From contig CM029123.1 of assembly GCA_016859345.1 (NCBI GenBank), positions 5,541,501 to 5,605,500 of the forward strand: a stretch of DNA of 64,000 nucleotides, written 5' to 3'. A program made the translations under genes and the position numbers. The DNA is from Istiophorus platypterus (lineage: Eukaryota > Chordata > Actinopteri > Istiophoriformes > Istiophoridae). A model generated the notes under the pieces. The model was not told the DNA's origin, did no database searches, and saw nothing but the letters and a program-made list of their open reading frames with translations. Each line of letters starts with the position of its first letter. Positions within the stretch are counted from its first letter, which is position 1. Below are positions 49,066 through 60,900 of this stretch, piece by piece.

Positions 49066-51119
49066 TATCATCACAATTTAACAGGATCACTACCTGTTGC
49101 ATGTTCTGATTTTATGTAATCTATGAAATCTGTGCCAGTACTTGAACAGAACTGTATATTAATTTGTGCTATAAACGGTCCTACATAATCAGCTGCAAGT
49201 GTCTCCAATACAACGGTTTCTTCACATCATAGCATTCATAGGTGAGAGTAACAAAGTGGCTAAAATTAGCCCATGACTCACTGTTTGATTCACATGTATC
49301 ACTGACACAGGGAAAGCTTTGCAGACACACACACACACAAACACAAGTATCCTTTTTTGATGCATTGCAAAAGCCGTTCTGAACACATTAGCGCAGGTAG
49401 TTTGATCTCATGAGGCGTGCTCACTCTGTCGCTTTTCACTATGATATATCAGGAAACTAAAAAAAAGTAAGGAGCAAACAGGCTAAACTTTGTCCTGAAC
49501 TAAAGGCTGGTTGCTATAAACGAATCTGCCAAATTCGTGGCAATAAAGGCCGAATAAAATAATGTGGGATAGTGGGTTAATAGAATAAAACTGGCATATG
49601 ATTTCCTAGATTAGCCTGCTGATTGACCCACAAAGTTAGTTTTGTGTGACAAGAAGTGTTTTTGGAAAATGACTGGAAGCTATTGAGTACAGTATAGGTG
49701 TGCAAGATACGGGCAAGGCTAAACTAGAGTTCTTGGCACTTCTTATGCCTTTATTTCCATGGTGTAGACACAGCAGCATGTCTACCACTCTGGCAAGCAG
49801 TCCTCAAGGCTGAGTCTCAAAAGTATATCAGTATGATCAAAGGATCAGGCATGACTCTTGCTCAGGGTATAATGAGAATGAGAGATACAGTAAAGCCACT
49901 GGACAGATTTTGATAAAAAAAAAAAAACTTGTTTAACTGTCCAGCCATATTTACAGTATTTCTCTTTAATTTTTCTCTCAAGCACTTAATATTTAATTTT
50001 GTTCTCATTTGTAAAAAAATACAAGTGCCAGGATTAAACAAAATACCAATTTTAATACTATTTGGCAAAATAGGATTCAGAAAACAAGGATTCTGTGCAT
50101 TTATATTTTATTTCTATTTTTCCGCCCTCTATACCCTCTGCTGCCAGCGAGTGCCATCCCTCTGCTGTTCTCTCTCCTCTATCCTTTAATCCCCTTTGCC
50201 CTGGAATTAGTTCCCATGCCCATTAGATACCTCACTCAATACATTCAATGGAACTCTGGAGCAGGCTTTATATCAGCACATAATCACACAGCACACCATG
50301 ATAGCATGTGTAGGTGTATTATAGCTACAGGGACATGTATTTAACTGGTATTAAGGGATATTCGGCTTCACGTTGGTGCGCACTGATGTAAAGACGTTAA
50401 TTGGTTCACATTAGACATAGGTCAAATGGATCTGCTGGCTTCAGCAAAGTGCAGTTATTTTACAGAGGAATGGCCCTCAAAGCCTTGTTGGCCTAATTTT
50501 TGTGTGAATGTGTATACGATGCAGGTCTGCCATGAACTCTGTGTACTGATATGCCATGCATGCAGTTGCCACTATTGCCAACCATAAGCCTTACTGGCTG
50601 AAGGCTGGTAAAACAAGGACATTGGCGTTAAGAAATGGGTCAAATGTGAGCTGAGGTAGCCAGAATAAGTTAGGGATAGCGTGTACGTACCCATCTGACA
50701 GCGGCTTGCTGTTACCAGAGTAGAGGGGAGGGGAAAGGAGGAGGAGGGTCATCTTGTGGCTAAACTAGGCGACAGCTGAATTAACTGCGAGATAGAAAGA
50801 GAATGAGAGCAGGAGCCCATGACTGAGGTGACTGTAGGGACTCATTAGGAGAGAGTTCAAGCGCAGACACATGCTGCTCTGCAAATCCACAGAGCCTCCT
50901 TCCTCCCCCGCTGAATAATGCACATATAGTCACCACAGTAATGTTAAAATTGACTTTAGACCGGCACGTTTCTTACTGTATATCCAATTCTGTGAGAAAA
51001 TCGGTCCCAGAGCACGAGACTTTTGTAATTACAAAGAATCTGATGGCACACATGTCTCTTCTTTTTTGGTGGGGTACAGGGGGAAAGAGGGCCAGCAGTT
51101 GTTGAAACCCTAAGGCTAG

Positions 51120-51310
51120 TAATTAACAAGATTAATCAAAGTGGGGCTGCGATCTCTAGCGCGCTACTGGACTGAATCATTGTCTTCCTATAGCAAAGTT
51201 TTATTGGTGCCACTAATGTCTTTGATGAGCTTCTAATCTGAAACAGCTATAGTCAGTTTTGCATTGGTCCAGAGGGGGTTAATTGAATTGAATTAATGTT
51301 ACACTCTGGC
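51120..51310. promoter_or_regulatory. Candidate TCF/LEF-responsive intronic element
   Basis: Two exact ATCAAAG cores, the TCF/LEF consensus, lie in opposite orientation at 51135-51141 (+) and 51220-51226 (as CTTTGAT). An ATTGT SOX-type core lies between them near 51179. The block is complex and low in repeats and includes CTCTAGCGCGCTACTGG. The pairing is suggestive of Wnt-responsive regulation, but an ATCAAAG 7-mer is common by chance. Confidence 0.25.
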
Positions 51311-52730
51311 TCTGTGATGTCACAGGGAAACTTTTCATTAGACTCAATTGACTCCCATCTGTAGCTTATAAGTTACACAACATTATTATGCTCTTGTACA
51401 ACAATGGCAGTCCAGCAATTACACCGGACAAGTATTTGAAGACTTTCTGTGGCAAAACCGGCACCTGAAATGCAGCCGATCTCGAATACAAACGCTCCTG
51501 AAACTGTAAAAAACCTGAAAATGATGTACTATGAAAGAACGGCTTTTCTTGTGAGAAACCCAGTTTGCAAGCCAGAAATTCCCCCTATGATTGAAGCTTC
51601 TTTGAAAAGCAACTGATTAGTCCTGATTTAGAGTTCCAGATTAGATTTTAGTAATCTGAAAGAGCCTTTTCTCCAAATGTCATCATCCGTCATATTTAAT
51701 CCACTTAGGTTGTGCGTAGGTGTACTGTGTTTGTGGAAATCTAATAAGACACAGCTACTCAGCTTGCAGTACAGATGCCTTGGCATTTGAGCATCAGGGG
51801 AACTTACAATATTTTGTCATCACTACATTTCTGTCAACCAAAACCAGGACGTAAAGCTGAATAATTGAAAGGATGAGATGCTTTGCATTATTTACAATTA
51901 GTGATGATGATACTTATGCAGTATAGTTCATTCTGCCACAGAGAATCTGTTTTTATTCCTCCTTTTAATACCAAAATGACAAGTTGAGAATTCCTTCATG
52001 TGATCCCAGACTTCCAGTTTTCCTCTGTATAGAATTAAGAAACATGTGAAATTTTAATATCCAATCAATATTTATACAGAATGATTTTCCAGAGAGATTT
52101 TTGAGCAGCAGCATAAATGTTTTTGTAATGTTACTGTCAGATGGTGGAGAGATAGTCATTGGAAATTAGCAGGCAGAGTCATATGGGCGTACTGTACTCC
52201 ACACAGGACTCTCAGCTGTCGGGAAAGCCTTTTCTCCTGGTTTGAGCTAGCCTTTGTTTTATGATAAGAGCCAGAGAAATAAAGCCAGGCTTTGCAATTT
52301 TCTCTCATAATGTCAGCTGAAGGAGCTCTCATAATTTATGAGACACCTCACATGAAATGTTCATGAGGAATCTTGGAAGAGATACAAATGGCAGAGTAGC
52401 TCTAGTAACGGTACAGGCCAGAGGAGTCAGAACGGATCAGCTAAGGTAATTGGGTCAGAAAAAGTTTAGGTTCACACAGTGCACTCTTGTGGAGCTGCCT
52501 CTGTTTCTTCATAACACAACTGAGCATAATAACTTAATGTATTAATAGGCTTCCAGTTTAGACAGCTTTGTGCATTGTCTAAGATACTTTGCTGGAAATA
52601 ATTTGCATAATACTGAGGTCGCCCTCAGCAACCTCTCAGGAGTTTGCTTTTAGATGTGCCTCTACATGTCATAACAAGTTGGATGTGTGTCAGAGTAAAA
52701 CCTTTCTGCTGCTTTAAAACTACCCCCAAC

Positions 52731-52751
52731 ACGCACGCACGCACACACACG

Positions 52752-52833
<82 letters not shown>

Positions 52834-52850
52834 CAGACACACACACACAC
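52731..52850. repeat. Compound (CA)n microsatellite
   Basis: About 120 bases of CA repeats with CG, ATAT and AA interruptions. This is the longest microsatellite in the window. All open frames through it on both strands are low-complexity artefacts. Confidence 0.96.
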
Positions 52851-54029
52851 AGAGCCCCTTCAACTGTGCTTCCCCACTACTCTTCACCTCCAGAGTCTCA
52901 AAATGCCTTTGGCCAACCATCTCCCCCAATACAGACTGTTTTCATTTAGTGTGTGAAGGTTTACCTTTAAAGTCATATTCATTTTAATGTTTATGTGGCA
53001 TCTATGCAGACAATAAATAAAAGCTATTGTAATTATGCAGGCACAATATGATAATACATTTACAACTAAAAATGCTTTAATATAAAGTGTTGCTCAAAGT
53101 GATATAAATAGGACAGAAATGTTTAATGTTTTACTCTTCATGATTTTTGCTATATTAAGCATTGTTGATAGGTTACTTTATACATTTTTTAATTACTGTT
53201 CTATATAGTAGTTTTCATTAGTTAGATCTCAATCCAAATATAGTGCACACAGAATTTTGTGAAAATCATCAAAAGAAAATGAAAAAAATAACAAGTGCCC
53301 TTACAAGCACCAGTAAAACCTCAAACAAAAACAATTCAGAAAACAGGATGGAAATAAGATATTTCTTTTTGTCACAGTCTCCTCATCCTTCCAAGCAGAT
53401 CTGATGTTTTTGTCTGTCACACAGTGAAGCAAGAGCTTCAGTAGACATTTAAGCCACATACTTCATGTATGTCACATTTTATTCGATGGATCTGTTTCTG
53501 TTGCACTGTCGCATATTGCTTTTATTGATACACCAACATTTCCACCTCAGTCAACCATTAAAAACTTCAGAGTTTTTGTCAGATTTTGGGCATTTTCCAA
53601 AATGCATTTGAAAACAAGTGGATGGAAACCCACCTGGTATTAGTGAAGGAGTCCGCCACTCCTGCCATGAAATTCAGATGGCCTTCACATGAAACAGTGT
53701 ATGAATGCAATCCAGTGTTCCTGTTTTAATTTTATCTCACTGATGTCAGCCTCACTGTTTCACTTTCCTAAAGCTGTATATGATTAACAGGGCCTACTGC
53801 TTTCATTATTTTTTATTTCCCACAGTAATCTCCTTGTAGGCACTTTACTATGAAGAGCCAATTTCATCTTTCACTGTCAGAGGATTTCCTCAAATCAGAG
53901 TGGCCAAGTGTTGGCCCTGTCTTTGTTGTGCTGTGCTGTACGCCTTTTGTATATGTATGTTATAGCAATCACTATGAGACAGAAGAGCATAATGCTGCTG
54001 GAAGGAGGTCAGCTACCACTCAGGGGCGA

Positions 54030-54041
54030 GGGGGGGGGGGG
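54030..54041 (+). repeat. G12 homopolymer
   Basis: Twelve consecutive G residues preceded by GGGGCGA. Prone to slippage and sequencing error. Part of a G-rich patch on the + strand. Confidence 0.9.
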
Positions 54042-54639
54042 CTCATATGAGGCTGTCTGGTGACATGGCAACTCATCTAAGGCCCATGCATCACTATACC
54101 ACCTACAGTGGATTATAATGTACGACTGAAAAGACTAGATTATAGCCACGGATGATCCATCATAGATGCCTTTTATAAAGAAAATGCAGTATTTATGTAA
54201 GTGTGAGGCTGCAGATTTGACTTTCAAGATCTTTTTTTCCTCATGAAAATAATGTTAAATGCTCAGATAGACAAATCTTCTAAAAATTTGTTGCTTTTAT
54301 GTTTGTGCAGCCTCAAGGAAAACCGTCTAGAATCATTATTTTTTTTTTATTTTGTGAATGAGATCCTAGCAGGTTTTCTGCTATGTCATCATCTTTCTTG
54401 TGAGTGGTCACATGATGTTTTCAATACTTAATTATATTTGTTACTATTTTTAGCATGGGGCCAGTTTCACAAAACATGCACTAGTCTTTTAGTAGACTTC
54501 CTGGATCCTCCATGCCACTTTTTCCTTTCATCATCTCGTCCCAGTGCTGCCGCTGACCTCACAACGCTGCTTTCTAGTTTCTCAGCTGATGTAGTGTGCC
54601 AGCATGGGGCTTCTCTTCCCAGTGACAGAAGCCCGCTTT

Positions 54640-55260
54640 TTTGGCAGCAGTTCACGTGAGGTGACCACCCCCCTCCACCCCCACCGCCCCGTCCCCCTCC
54701 TCTCCCTCCACCCTCCCCTTCCTCCCCCGCCAGGCTCGGCGCTTGCTATCCTGCCTCGTTGAGACAGCTCCACTGAGGCTTGCAAGATCAGCTGCCGTGC
54801 AAGCCCAGCTGAGGCTTCCGGGCACTCACGTTGCTAGATTTCATTTGTGAGTGAGCGTTTGACCTCAGGAATGAGTAGACATCCGCATGCTCATGCACGC
54901 AAGCACAGACATACTTTACAAGCACACGGGTGCGCAAGGATAACAGCAGCATACAGACACACGGACATGTTTGGCCACACAGCTTGTCCACATATTCTGC
55001 TGCACGCACACTCACCTGTGCCCTCCCCCTCTCTTTCACCCCATTCGCCAGGCCTGCTCACTCCCTGGCACCCCTCCATGTCGCTCCTGCCAACCTGCTT
55101 CTAAAACATGTAACCTACACTCGGTCCCCCTCGCTCTGCTGCCGCGGGCCCTGACAGGCCGGACTGTAATGCTTAGTGGCACAGGCTCGCCTATCCTCCA
55201 TCCTCCACCATCGCCGCAGCAGTTCTGCAGATTGCTATTTGCTGACATTGGGAATAAGAT
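54640..55260. promoter_or_regulatory. C-rich, CpG-bearing block with minus-strand G-quadruplex motif
   Basis: In an otherwise AT-rich intron this 600-base block is markedly GC-rich and keeps many CpGs (for example in GGCTCGGCGC near 54735, GCTGCCGCGGGCC near 55138 and ATCGCCGCAGC near 55210). At 54668-54697 the + strand has four C runs of 6, 5, 4 and 5 bases with spacers of 2-4. The - strand therefore meets the G4+ N1-7 G-quadruplex pattern. Overlapping open frames on both strands (54438-55276) look like products of composition. It could be a CpG-island-like internal promoter or enhancer, but no TATA, initiator or transcript evidence is visible. Confidence 0.35.
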
Positions 55261-57083
55261 TAAAGGCAGAGGTTAGGAAAGAGGCATTCAGAGATTGAAA
55301 TGCAGTGATGACAGCTATTTCTCTTGTGAACCCGAAGCAACTGAAGGCCACAGCATTGTCAGGCTGCACAGAGGGCAATCAGAAGCAACAAAGTAGTTTA
55401 ACCTACAGGGGTAAGAGATGAAACAGTGAACAAATCATGGCCTCTGGCACTTCAGTAGCTGGCAGTTACACGCCTGATGTGTTCAACAGACTTATTTAAC
55501 CACTCACTGACCTATTGTTTATGTCTTTAATGAAGTGTGAAGAAGTTACCACAACCTTGAACCTTGATTTGGCTCACCTTTTTAAGGGTGCAACGAGAAA
55601 TTAGTGGTGTATTAGAGTGTCAAAATGCTTCTTGAGAAATTGAGCCCACTAAAAATGTGAAGAACAGCAAGATCATTTTTTGTAGCCACATTTCTATTAA
55701 TTATAAATAAATCCATTCCTTTAACCTTGTTGTGTTGTTAATATTGAAAGACAATATATAGAGTAGTTGAACATATTTTTTATATATATATATCACCATA
55801 TATCTATTGGATATTTTAATCCAAGCACAAAACTTTAGCTGAAGTCCCAAAATGGATTTTGTGGTTCTTTTATTAGTTTTGGATACGAGCTATAGTTGCT
55901 GGCTTTGCCTTTGGGGTTTGCAAAGGTTGCACCAGCAGAATTGTATTCTTTAGTAACACAGTGTGAAAAGTTTGGTCTCCCACAAAAAAAGTTCTTTGCG
56001 ATCCTTCTTTACATGCACGATCTTTGATTTCTGACGATGTAAGATCAAATTGAGCTGCAAGTGTGCTCCCTCTCTGCCTTTCATGCTGCTTCAATATCAC
56101 GGCGTGAAAAAACAAAGAAGGCAAAGACTGAGGGAAATCTGAAGCGTTCTGCCACTCAACATCCCCCATTCCCAAACAACAGCGTCTCACTGCCACTACA
56201 AATACATTAGAAATCAATTATTTATGGAAGAGAGTCAGGGCCTCTTTAATCTTTTCCTTTTATCCAATTAAATTGTCTAACCATTCTAAGCCTCTATAGC
56301 TCACAGGGAATGTGCTTCTTAAAAAAAAAAAGAAAAAGAAAAGAAGAAAAGAGTTTCTCTTCAGTCCTTCTTTTGACTTTCGATGTAACAGAGAAGAGAC
56401 ACTTCTGAGAGTTGAAGAATGAAAGGAAAGAAAGTGAGTAAAGTGTAAATGAACTCCCCCTCCCGCCCCGTCACCATTGCATTGGTTATACAGGAACTAT
56501 TTGAAGTTTTGATATTAAGACTGTGGTTCCATTCCCTGCGCAAAGGGACACTGGGGAGTGGTGAGACCCTTTCATGATTCCTTTATGCCCAGCTGAAATA
56601 GTTCGAAAGTGTTTGGGATCATCTCCACAGGGGTAAATACGATGTTGCCTCAATTTCTGTCCTGTATTATTCAAGAAGTCAATTGAAGTAGTGTCTCAAA
56701 ATTGAAAATGCTTACTTCTGATGGAGACGTGTGAAATTATTGATGTTAAGCATTGTAAAACAGTCTGCATGTCTCTATTATCATACAGTAGGACTGTTAA
56801 GAAAAAAAAAAGAGAGACTGAAAAGCTTTACATTTTCACACTTAGTGGAATCCTTTAATACACCACAACGAAACACATCATAGTAAATATATGCTTCAGA
56901 TCTTAATATGTGTGGTACATTCAAGTGCTAAAACAAATGATAACATCAACATGTTTCTGATTGATTCATTCATTGTTTACATTATGAAGCAAATATATCA
57001 AATATTCTCCGATTCCAACTTCTCAAATGTGGATATTATATAATATAATATAATCAAACAGAGAGACAAAAGTTAATGAAAAA

Positions 57084-57220
57084 TGAGCTGAAACAATTAG
57101 TCGATTATTAGATTAGTCAACCGACCAAAAATTAATCTGCAGCAATTTAATTAATCCATCAACTGTTTAAGTCATTTTTTGAGCAAAAAGCCCCAAATTC
57201 TTTGGTTTTAGCTTCTCTAT
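57084..57220 (+). mobile_element. Left part of a TAATCGA-type MITE, interrupted
   Basis: GAGCTGAAACAATTAGTCGA, TAGATTAGTCAACCGACCAA, TTAATCTGCAGCAATTTAA and GTCATTTTTTGAGCAAAAAG match the start of a high-copy percomorph non-autonomous DNA element (usual wording GAAACGATTAGTCGATTAAT). The copy stops near 57220 and resumes at 58100, so it appears to be split by later insertions. Confidence 0.75.
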
Positions 57221-57290
57221 TAGATATGTCTGGCCTGGGAAACTGTGACGTTAGTGAAAGTCATAACTTACAGTCCTTATTTATCATTTT

Positions 57291-57678
57291 ACATTCAGTA
57301 GCCATTTTATTAGCTACACCTGTACACACACATGAAACTTGATGATATGATGCCTATACGACACTATAATAGAGGTCTCAGTACAGTTATGTGTTAGTGC
57401 TGGTGCTCTACTGGACTACGTTATTTTCAGAGCTGATTCTAATATGTAAATGTCTACATGTACAATGTGAGTGGCAAGAACAAAAAATTAGAAACATCTT
57501 TCCGTAAAATGCAGTACAATGCCTCCTATAACTGTGAGCACAGTCATATTGAATAAAATGTACACATTTACGACAACGTCAACAGAAACATTATGGGCTT
57601 TGCAAGAATCGATGTTGTATTAGATTGCATTATATTGTACAGATGTACCAAACAGGTAGAGGTGCAACTGAGTGTATA
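57291..57678. mobile_element. MITE with terminal inverted repeats, inserted within another element
   Basis: The left end ACATTCAGTAGCCATTTTAT continues as TAGCTACACCTGTAC. The right end GTACAGATGTACCAAACAGG continues as GGTGCAACTGAGTGTAT. These are imperfect inverted repeats of a common fish element type (CACTTTATTAGGTACACCTGT family). It is about 388 bp with no coding capacity and lies between the two halves of the TAATCGA-type element. Confidence 0.7.
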
Positions 57679-58099
57679 ATCAATCACATACTCCATCAAA
57701 AATCCTAAAAAATTCTTGCACATTAGATTAAAATTTGGCTCCTCCAATATTACCATAATAATTACTGTAAGGTTCTTTTATCTTCTCTATCCCCATTAGA
57801 GCCCATCATGTCTTACACACAAAAAATGAAAAAAACAAAAAACAAAAAAACATGTCATGATGGGGGAGATTGCTGAGACCTAGAACAAAACAAAGTTTGT
57901 GGTTTCCTTGTTGTTTCCTTTCACTAAATTCATTTAATGTCATAACAAGTAATTTTTCCATTAGTTGTGCAAGAGAAAATTAATCTGGAAATATTCTGGT
58001 AATCAAACAAAAGTCATTTTTTAAGTATAGGGATCAAAAATATTCTGGTTCCTTTTCACAAATGCTTTTTTTTTTCTTCATTTGCTAAGTCTTCTATAG

Positions 58100-58298
58100 C
58101 AATAAACTGAATATCTGAATATCTATTTTGAACTGTTGTTCAGACAAAACAAGAAAAATGAATGTCACCTTGGGATCTTTGAAACTGTGATGGGGATTTT
58201 TCACCCTTTTCATACATTTTAAAGACCAAGCAATTGATTTATTATCAGAGAAAATAATGAGCAGATTAATCGACAATAAAAGTAATTGTTCTGCTGTT
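58100..58298 (+). mobile_element. Right part of the TAATCGA-type MITE
   Basis: The order AATAAACTGAATATC, GTTGTTCAGACAAAACAAG, GTCACCTTGGGATCTTTGAA, GTGATGGGGATTTTTCACC and CAGATTAATCGACAATAAAAG follows the 3' half of the same element whose 5' half is at 57084-57220. Same orientation; only a few tens of bases of the usual element appear to be missing between the halves. Confidence 0.75.
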
Positions 58299-59029
58299 CT
58301 GCAAAACACTTTTCTGGCCATTATTCAGCACTATAACTCAGAAACCAAAGGGGAGATTGTGACCAAATTCCCTGCAACTTTACTGGTCGGTGGAGGCATA
58401 CTACCACAAGATGGTAATTCTAGTTTGGATAATGAATCCTGAAATACAGTACAACTGACTTAATATCAATAATTATTCAAATGTACTATGTACAGTATCC
58501 TCTGTATTCCCAAAGGAGCCTCTGTTCCCAAGAAATTGAAGACAGGGAGACAGTGCTGTGAGCTCTGATGAAACAAAGGCTTTTATGTCCCTGCAAACAC
58601 TAGAGATCATAGTGTCATGTCTGGTGTGACATGACATACACTGTGTAATGATGTGTCATTTTACCCCCAGCACTTTTAATCTCTTAATTTTATTATTAAG
58701 TAGTCCTTAGCATTGTGGGGGGATATCTAGAAGTAGAAGAGAGTATACGACAGTTTCGGGGCCTTAATAGTAAACAGCTTCAGATCTGCAGCTCTATGTC
58801 ACAGGATCATGTGTATTCATGTGTGGGCTGCTGATTTGTACATGCAGCATGGCATGACATGTCAGTGGGTATGCATACAGTATACATACGTCTGTGTTTG
58901 TATATATTCGTCTACATGTGTGGCATGTCTGGCTCAGAGGTTTGTTTTTTGTTTTGTTTTTTTTTTACTATACATGTGCCCCTGTGTGTGTAACTGTGTA
59001 CACTGTAAGCACAGTCGTGCACAAATAGC

Positions 59030-59560
59030 TCCTGAGGGCCCTTGCGATCACAGACTGCCAAAAGGAAAAGGATTTCCGAGAGGTTTCCTTCTCGCTATTT
59101 AAAGTGGGGGCCCTGTGGGACATGTTTGGCATTCTCATCCACTCACTGAAGATGGCCTGTGATCTGAAGCCACTAACAGGCTCGGCATGCACTGTCTCTG
59201 TCTCTCGCTCACTCTCTCTCCCTTTCTCTTTCCCTCTGGCTCTCTGAAGTGATTACCCTGCTTGTGATTCCACTGACACCCACATGTCCCCTCGAGACGT
59301 GCCTTCACTAGTTTGTTTAATCTGCCTCCCTGTACAGTAGGTAACACAGCCATAATTGAGGTGTGGATGGAGCTGTGGGAGCAGATGAAACCGATAGCAG
59401 GTTTTATGAAAAACTTGTCTGCGCTATAAGTTGCCATGGATGACAGCAACCACCAAATTAAAGTACAAAATGCCTTCAACAGCAATCTGTCAGTCCTTTG
59501 TTTCTTAATGTTTCCCCAGGCAATAAACGATGAATCCTGTAATGAAAGAGTCACAAATAT
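59030..59560. promoter_or_regulatory. Candidate intronic regulatory element
   Basis: Complex DNA with GCTATTTAAAG near 59092, GCCATAATTGAGG near 59350, CCACCAAATTAAAG near 59449, and CGCTATAAGTTGCCATGGATG near 59421. A TC/CTCT-rich tract at 59197-59236 splits it. A 139-codon open frame on the - strand spans 59135-59554 but includes the CT tract and resembles no family, so I treat it as chance. Confidence 0.22.
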
Positions 59561-60176
59561 AAGTGTTTGAATAAGGGTTTTGGAAATGTTGCTGGAAAAG
59601 TTGTAGATCCAGTCATTCTTTAAGCAACTTTTCTCAGTTTCCAGTGAGGTTGCTGATAAGATAATGAGCTATCTGAGATTAGAATACCATTAGCAAGCCT
59701 CGCAGTCAAACAGATATTTCTTCTCAACAACATATGACTTCCAAAGTTGTGCTGATACCTGAGACACATTCCGCTTTACACTCCGTTTGAATTTTTTGAT
59801 ATGAAAACAGCAAGTGGAACTGTGAAAATGCAAGCATCAGATACTCTATCTCCCCCGGTTAGTGTCTCGCCTCTGTCTGTAACACGCTTGAACTGCTCTG
59901 TTCAGAACATACAGAGTGTCAATCATCGCCCAAAATCAGCCTTTAGATGAAGTAAAAATGAAAAGGGAACAAAAATGATCCATAGAACTGAACTTGAATT
60001 AATTAAATATACTGTATCATGCTTCCTCAGAGAGATTGCATCTGTCCTCAGATGTGTAAAAAATAAAACATTCTCAGATATCTTTTTAAACCCTATTATT
60101 GTAAGATACCAGTAATTAAATTGACAGTGTTATTAATTGGGTTGAAGATAACTTGCATTGAGTCGAGGACATCTTA

Positions 60177-60216
60177 AACTCAATTAAAGATATCTCCAAC
60201 TCAATTAAAGATATCC
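60177..60216. repeat. Two-copy tandem repeat with AAAGATATC core
   Basis: AACTCAATTAAAGATATCTCC (60177-60197, 21 bases) is followed by AACTCAATTAAAGATATCC, with a related TTGAAGATAACTTGCATTGA block just upstream. It resembles a fragment of a fish repeat built from AATTAAAGATATCT words. Confidence 0.7.
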
Positions 60217-60465
60217 AAATGCCATGTCCCGCAATATGCAATCAGGCTCTTTCTGGCGCAATAGAATCAGTTCACTTGTGCCCCTTTTACAAAGACTTCG
60301 TTGTACTTCTAAAGTTTTCTTTTTATCGATTAAAGCTTGACTTTTTGAAATAGATGTCACACTTTGGTGATGGCTATAGCTTTTTTAAAGTGGCATAATT
60401 ATACTATTTAATCCTTCCTTATCCAGAGTTTGAAATAGAAATGAAGATTACGCACTTCAGTTAGG

Positions 60466-60900
60466 CATTTAAAGGGGTAGTTCATAATTTTTGGGACAAG
60501 GAGATATGAGTATGTGCATGGGCAAGAGTTCAGTCTATGGGGCCTTTGGTCAAGCAGTCCATCAGCCAGAAATGAACAGTAATAAATGGAGATTTATATT
60601 TCCACACTCTGACTCTGAATTTCAAATAATATCCTCAATTGTCCTTGACACAGAATCACGGGAGTCTGCTAGATAATTAATCAATCCTGGAGGTTTACGC
60701 TATGGCCACCAGTTTTGAATTATCTCAACTCTGCTTTTTATAAAGTTTGGTCTTTCTGTCATTTCGGCGTGGCGGGTAGCTCCAAAGTACCTCAGTACCC
60801 ATGAGCCTTTGCACTACATCACTGTAGTTGCTGAACTCAACCAATATTGAACCAATCAATTTGATTACAAATTCTCTGAAGCTTTTTTCGCCACACGGTG
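60466..60900. mobile_element. Possible MITE fragment
   Basis: It begins TTTAAAGGGGTAGTTCATAA, which is the kind of end seen in several fish MITEs, and continues with repeat-like wording such as GGTAGCTCCAAAGTACCTCA near 60776. I did not find a matching inverted end. Confidence 0.22.

Noticed and set aside
52625..52949. Open frames encoding Cys/Val or Thr/His repeats
   Set aside because: They are translations of the CA microsatellite in different frames.
54438..55276. Several overlapping open frames on both strands
   Set aside because: The block is C-rich and depleted of stops by composition; no frame has a recognisable family or is consistently dominant.
59135..59554. 139-codon open frame on the - strand
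   Set aside because: It runs through a CT-rich tract, has no recognisable domain or family, lacks splice or promoter support and lies in DNA that looks regulatory. Chance is the simpler reading.
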